A DNA stretch of 52,879 nt from UBA6120 sp035361955 (lineage in GTDB: Bacteria > Bacillota_I > Bacilli_A > RFN20 > CAG-826): the NCBI GenBank assembly GCA_035361955.1, contig DAOSDC010000009.1:1-52879 (forward strand). The letters run 5' to 3'. Shown here one piece after another: positions 50,102-52,879 of the stretch (within the stretch, counting starts at the first letter, position 1; every line of letters starts with the position of its first letter). The notes beneath the pieces are model-generated. The model saw nothing but the letters and a program-made list of their open reading frames with translations. It was not told the origin of the DNA and made no database searches. A program made the translations under genes and the position numbers.

Positions 50102-51301
50102 ATGATTAAATGTATGCAAAACCGTGTTTGGATGATCAATCACTTTTTAAGTGACGCCCACACATTAAAGACCGTTAATCTGATTGAACATCCATTATTT
50201 GAATTTAATTATGAAGCGAGGAAACTGCGATCCGATGAGGAACAATCGATCGCCGTCAAATTCAAACCCGAGGCGATTAAACAACTGCAGACAACGCTTG
50301 ATGAAAAGATTGAGGGCGTGGCATTTGATGAACTGCGACTCCATGTCAATGACCTCGGCTATTTAGCGATTCTGATCGTGTTTGAATATCGTAAGCCATT
50401 CGATTTCAGGATGATTGAAACCGATGTCAACGTCGCTGTAAAAACGACGATCAACGACCATCTTGAATTATTTGAAACACTCGTGGATTTCCTAGCCGAC
50501 CATGGTTTCATCATCAAATCAAAATCATATCACTTCGGTGTGCCCACTCAGTTAATCGAAACCGGCGAACACACGCGTAAACGAAGCTACCTATTCAACA
50601 ATCACTATTTCTTCATTGATGAAGACAATAACTATCAAACGCTTAAAAACAGCAAACACAAAGACCATGATATCTATCTTGATTTACCAGTCGAACTATT
50701 CACCGTCAACGACTCGCAGTGGTTTTGGAAGATCAAGAAAGATGATTACACACCCCAATGCGTTGATAAGCTGTTATACCCTAACTTCCTGGCACTGATT
50801 GAAAGCCAAGTGTACTCCAATGCCGTGTTTTGCTATTCGGCTTATCTTAACTTGATTGCAAAAGACGTCAGAATCGATAATAACATTGTCCGCGACGTCA
50901 TCAACACGAACAATTTGCGATTGCTTAAAGTAAAAATGCTACGACCAATGTTAAGGCATTATCAAATCACGCATATCGAACACCATCACCAATTCCATGT
51001 CGAAGGCAAGAAGCTCACCTATCAAACAGCGCTGGAAAACCTCAACTATGCGATTGAAGGCCTCGACACTAAAAGGAATCAACAAGCCAATGCATTGATC
51101 CAACAAATATTAGCATTCTTCACGTTCATCACCATCTATTCGGTCGTCACTGATATTTATATGCTTTTAACATCGGAAGACAATCAAACAATCAGTATTA
51201 TCTCAATCATCATCTTGTCAATGGTGACCGTGTTCTTATTGACACTACTTATTATCATCAGTCGCAAAATCGAGCGACCGAAGAAACTAAAGAAATCATA
51301 A
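50102..51301 (+). CDS. Unknown cytoplasmic protein with two C-terminal membrane helices
   Basis: A 399-residue protein I do not recognise. A large soluble part (residues 1 to about 325) of mixed alpha/beta and helical content is followed by two membrane helices (FFTFITIYSVVTDIYMLL and IISIIILSMVTVFLLTLLIIIS) and a short basic tail. The topology is like CorA-type divalent metal channels, but the GMN motif at the end of the first helix is missing. The start is ATG 50102, with GGGAGA 6 bases upstream. It lies alone between two terminators. Confidence 0.55.
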   Translation: MIKCMQNRVWMINHFLSDAHTLKTVNLIEHPLFEFNYEARKLRSDEEQSIAVKFKPEAIKQLQTTLDEKIEGVAFDELRLHVNDLGYLAILIVFEYRKPFDFRMIETDVNVAVKTTINDHLELFETLVDFLADHGFIIKSKSYHFGVPTQLIETGEHTRKRSYLFNNHYFFIDEDNNYQTLKNSKHKDHDIYLDLPVELFTVNDSQWFWKIKKDDYTPQCVDKLLYPNFLALIESQVYSNAVFCYSAYLNLIAKDVRIDNNIVRDVINTNNLRLLKVKMLRPMLRHYQITHIEHHHQFHVEGKKLTYQTALENLNYAIEGLDTKRNQQANALIQQILAFFTFITIYSVVTDIYMLLTSEDNQTISIISIIILSMVTVFLLTLLIIISRKIERPKKLKKS

Positions 51302-51304
51302 TAA

Positions 51305-51328
51305 AAGCGGAGGCACACACCTCCGCTT
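51305..51328. terminator. Bidirectional hairpin after the two-TM protein gene
   Basis: AAGCGGAGG (51305-51313) pairs with CCTCCGCTT (51320-51328) around six bases. It lies between two converging genes. The T run is weak on both sides. Confidence 0.75.
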
Positions 51329-51334
51329 CATATT

Positions 51335-52132
51335 TCACATGACGCTTTTAAGTTTGTCGGCGATAATGCTGGCCGCTTTCTTAGGAGCGATTCGCGCGAG
51401 TTTGTCCATGATCTTGGAATCAGTACCTGCGAGGACGCGGTATTTGTTTTTCTCCATCGCCGCGATAATGATGGAGGCACACTGCTGGGGCGTCAATAAC
51501 TTCATCTTAGATGAGGAGGCATCAACTTTGAGCCCCGTCGCCCCTGAATTCTTAGAAATGTCGGTAGCTACGCCTCCGGGCATTACCAGCGTTACTTTGA
51601 CATTCGTATCACGTAATTCGGAATGTAGCCCCGTCGTTAATAAATGGACCGCGGATTTCGAGGCCCCGTAAACCGTTTGTCCAGGTACTGGCAAGAAGCC
51701 TCCCATCGAGCCGATATGGACGATATGGGCCTCCTCACGTTTTAGTAAATATGGTATAAACGTTTTGGCCATGTATAACGTGCCATAAAAGTTAACATTC
51801 ATGACTTGGGCAATCTTTTCATACGTTAGCTCATTGACATGGATGAATGGCTGGATAATACCAGCCACGTTGATATAGCCGTCGACATGCCCGTGTTTGG
51901 CTTCCACTTCCTGTGCCAGCCTTTCAATCGCTTCCCGCGAAGCTATATCGACAATATAAGTAGTTAGATGTTGTTTGTGATCTAGGGCAAGGCGGGCTGT
52001 CTCTTCTAATCCTTTTTGACTAATGTCAACCGCGCATACTGAGGCGCCTTTTCCAAGCAGTTGCAACACAACTTGACGCCCGATGCCGTTACCACCTCCG
52101 GTGACAACAATGACTTTCCCTCTAGCTTTCAT
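51335..52132 (-). CDS. Short-chain dehydrogenase/reductase
   Basis: A 265-residue classical SDR. NAD(P) motif TGGGNGIGRQV, NVAGI (NNAG equivalent), catalytic Ser in HIGSMGG, and Tyr/Lys in VYGASKSAV. Substrate unknown. The start is ATG 52132, with GGGAG 6 bases upstream; the ATG at 52138 touches the ribosome site and is less likely. Confidence 0.88.
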   Translation of the reverse strand: MKARGKVIVVTGGGNGIGRQVVLQLLGKGASVCAVDISQKGLEETARLALDHKQHLTTYIVDIASREAIERLAQEVEAKHGHVDGYINVAGIIQPFIHVNELTYEKIAQVMNVNFYGTLYMAKTFIPYLLKREEAHIVHIGSMGGFLPVPGQTVYGASKSAVHLLTTGLHSELRDTNVKVTLVMPGGVATDISKNSGATGLKVDASSSKMKLLTPQQCASIIIAAMEKNKYRVLAGTDSKIMDKLARIAPKKAASIIADKLKSVM

Positions 52133-52170
52133 ATACATCTCCCTTCAGGTTCATCTAAGTTCAGTGTAAC

Positions 52171-52199
52171 AAAAAAGCCCCGTGATACATCACCGGGGC
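52171..52199 (-). terminator. Terminator after the GGDEF gene
   Basis: GCCCCG-TGAT and ATCA-C-CGGGGC (52177-52199) form a stem with one bulge; on the minus strand a run of six Ts follows (52176-52171). Confidence 0.88.
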
Positions 52200-52212
52200 C
52201 GTAAGTAAGTGA

Positions 52213-52879
52213 TTAAACGATGCGGTTTTTGCCAAGCCGTTTGGCTTGATATAAATTGATGTCGGCTTGTCTGATCAGGTCGAGCACGCTGGCGCCTTTG
52301 AGTTCATAAACGCCACCGCTGACCGTAATTGGTATTTCTTTGATAAAACGGTATTGACTGATTTTGAGCCGCAACCGATCGGCGATTTCATAAGCGTCTT
52401 CGAGCTTCGTGTTTGGGAACACAATCAGGAACTCTTCGCCCCCATACCTTCCTAACCGATCACTATCCCGCAGATTGCTTTGAATGATTTTGGCGATGTC
52501 GCGTAATATATCATCGCCCACGATGTGGCCATAGGTGTCATTGACGCGTTTGAAATCATCGACGTCAATCATTAAAATCGATAAGCTCTCCGATTCTTTC
52601 TTAGGACTTGATAAGAGCCGTTTGAGTTCACCGATGATGCCACGGTAGTTAAGCGCTCTTGTCAGTTCATCAAGTGTGGCTTGTTGCTGCAAATGTTTCT
52701 TTTCGACTTCTAGTTTCAGTTCTTTGTTTTTGCGGTCGGTAATGTCAAACACGATGCCCGATAGCATCAATGGTTTGCCTTTTTGCCCGCGTTTGGTAAT
52801 CGCGCCTCGATCATAAAACCATTTGTATTGCCCGTCTTTGCACCGAATCCGATATTCGACTTCATAGACATGGGTTTCG
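52213..52879 (-). CDS. PAS-GGDEF diguanylate cyclase, 5' end outside window
   Basis: The visible part is 221 residues, still open at the window edge. It begins inside a PAS/PAC fold (EYRIRCKDGQYKWFYDRGAI ... GIVFDITDRK), passes through a helical linker, and has a GGDEF domain with active motif GGEEF. An RDSD motif five residues before it is a typical inhibitory (I) site. It would make cyclic di-GMP in response to a signal sensed by the PAS domain. Both metal-binding Asp in MIDVDDFKRVND are intact. Further N-terminal domains are likely outside the window. Confidence 0.9.
   Translation of the reverse strand, partial: ETHVYEVEYRIRCKDGQYKWFYDRGAITKRGQKGKPLMLSGIVFDITDRKNKELKLEVEKKHLQQQATLDELTRALNYRGIIGELKRLLSSPKKESESLSILMIDVDDFKRVNDTYGHIVGDDILRDIAKIIQSNLRDSDRLGRYGGEEFLIVFPNTKLEDAYEIADRLRLKISQYRFIKEIPITVSGGVYELKGASVLDLIRQADINLYQAKRLGKNRIV

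Noticed and set aside
1..52879. Use of TGA as tryptophan (genetic code 4) because of the mollicute-like traits
   Set aside because: Many genes end in TGA at tight stop/start overlaps, and Trp is encoded by TGG throughout.

Overview
The window comes from a low-to-mid GC bacterium that looks like a Firmicutes/Mycoplasmatota (mollicute-like) lineage. The signs are many lipoproteins with a lipobox Cys followed by Ser/Thr-rich linkers, Listeria-Bacteroides (InlB B-type, 'GW') repeats on surface proteins, strong AGGAGG ribosome binding sites, and CcpA-type cre-like sites. TGA is used as a real stop codon (many genes end in ATGA or TGATG stop/start overlaps), so the code is the standard one and not the Mycoplasma/Spiroplasma code 4. 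Genus and species cannot be named from sequence alone. I see no rRNA, tRNA, CRISPR array, insertion sequence or phage gene.

Layout. (1) 1-545: truncated surface lipoprotein. (2) 695-1153: guanine deaminase. (3) 1203-19182: one unidirectional 17-gene minus-strand operon with overlapping or abutting genes: mocA, xdhB2, xdhC2, xdhA2, a membrane protein, an XdhC/CoxI maturation factor, a THEP1-like NTPase, hyuA, ssnA, a PreA-like oxidoreductase, xdhA1, xdhC1, xdhB1, a threonine-synthase-like protein, a second PLP fold-type II enzyme, ygeY and ygeW. Its start faces carbamate kinase (19410-20330), which is followed by an ABC exporter pair. (4) 22290-26053: ornithine/proline-type catabolism (P5C dehydrogenase, ornithine carbamoyltransferase, ornithine aminotransferase). 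(5) 26158-31562: flavodoxin-like protein, then a gdhA-DUF1015-serC-serA operon. (6) 31871-37934: three surface lipoproteins, two of them paralogous solenoid proteins. (7) 37931-41919: Na/Pi cotransporter, then the tdh-kbl threonine-to-glycine pair. (8) 42039-49481: surface proteins ending in a lipoprotein alpha-amylase, apparently a cell-surface starch system. (9) 49503-52879: GtrA-like protein, an unknown two-TM protein, an SDR and a PAS-GGDEF protein cut by the window edge.

How it fits together. Region 3 is a variant of the E. coli ygeW-ygeX-ygeY-hyuA-ygfK-ssnA-xdhD type cluster, a gene set linked to anaerobic purine/urate breakdown. Guanine deaminase and two molybdenum hydroxylases would handle purine entry and oxidation. 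A reductase, amidohydrolases and an M20 hydrolase would open the rings. PLP enzymes would deaminate the amino acid product. YgeW plus carbamate kinase would recover ATP from carbamoyl groups. MocA and the XdhC-family protein would mature the molybdenum cofactor. The cluster departs from the E. coli plan: no standard YgeX (two tandem PLP enzymes instead), no full-length YgfK (a PreA-like DHODH/ferredoxin protein instead), no YqeB/YqeC, and an unassigned membrane protein as the only transporter candidate inside the operon. Nitrogen released here would pass into the neighbouring glutamate, ornithine, serine and glycine genes. Cre-like boxes in the purine, gdhA and starch control regions suggest carbon catabolite control of the whole neighbourhood.
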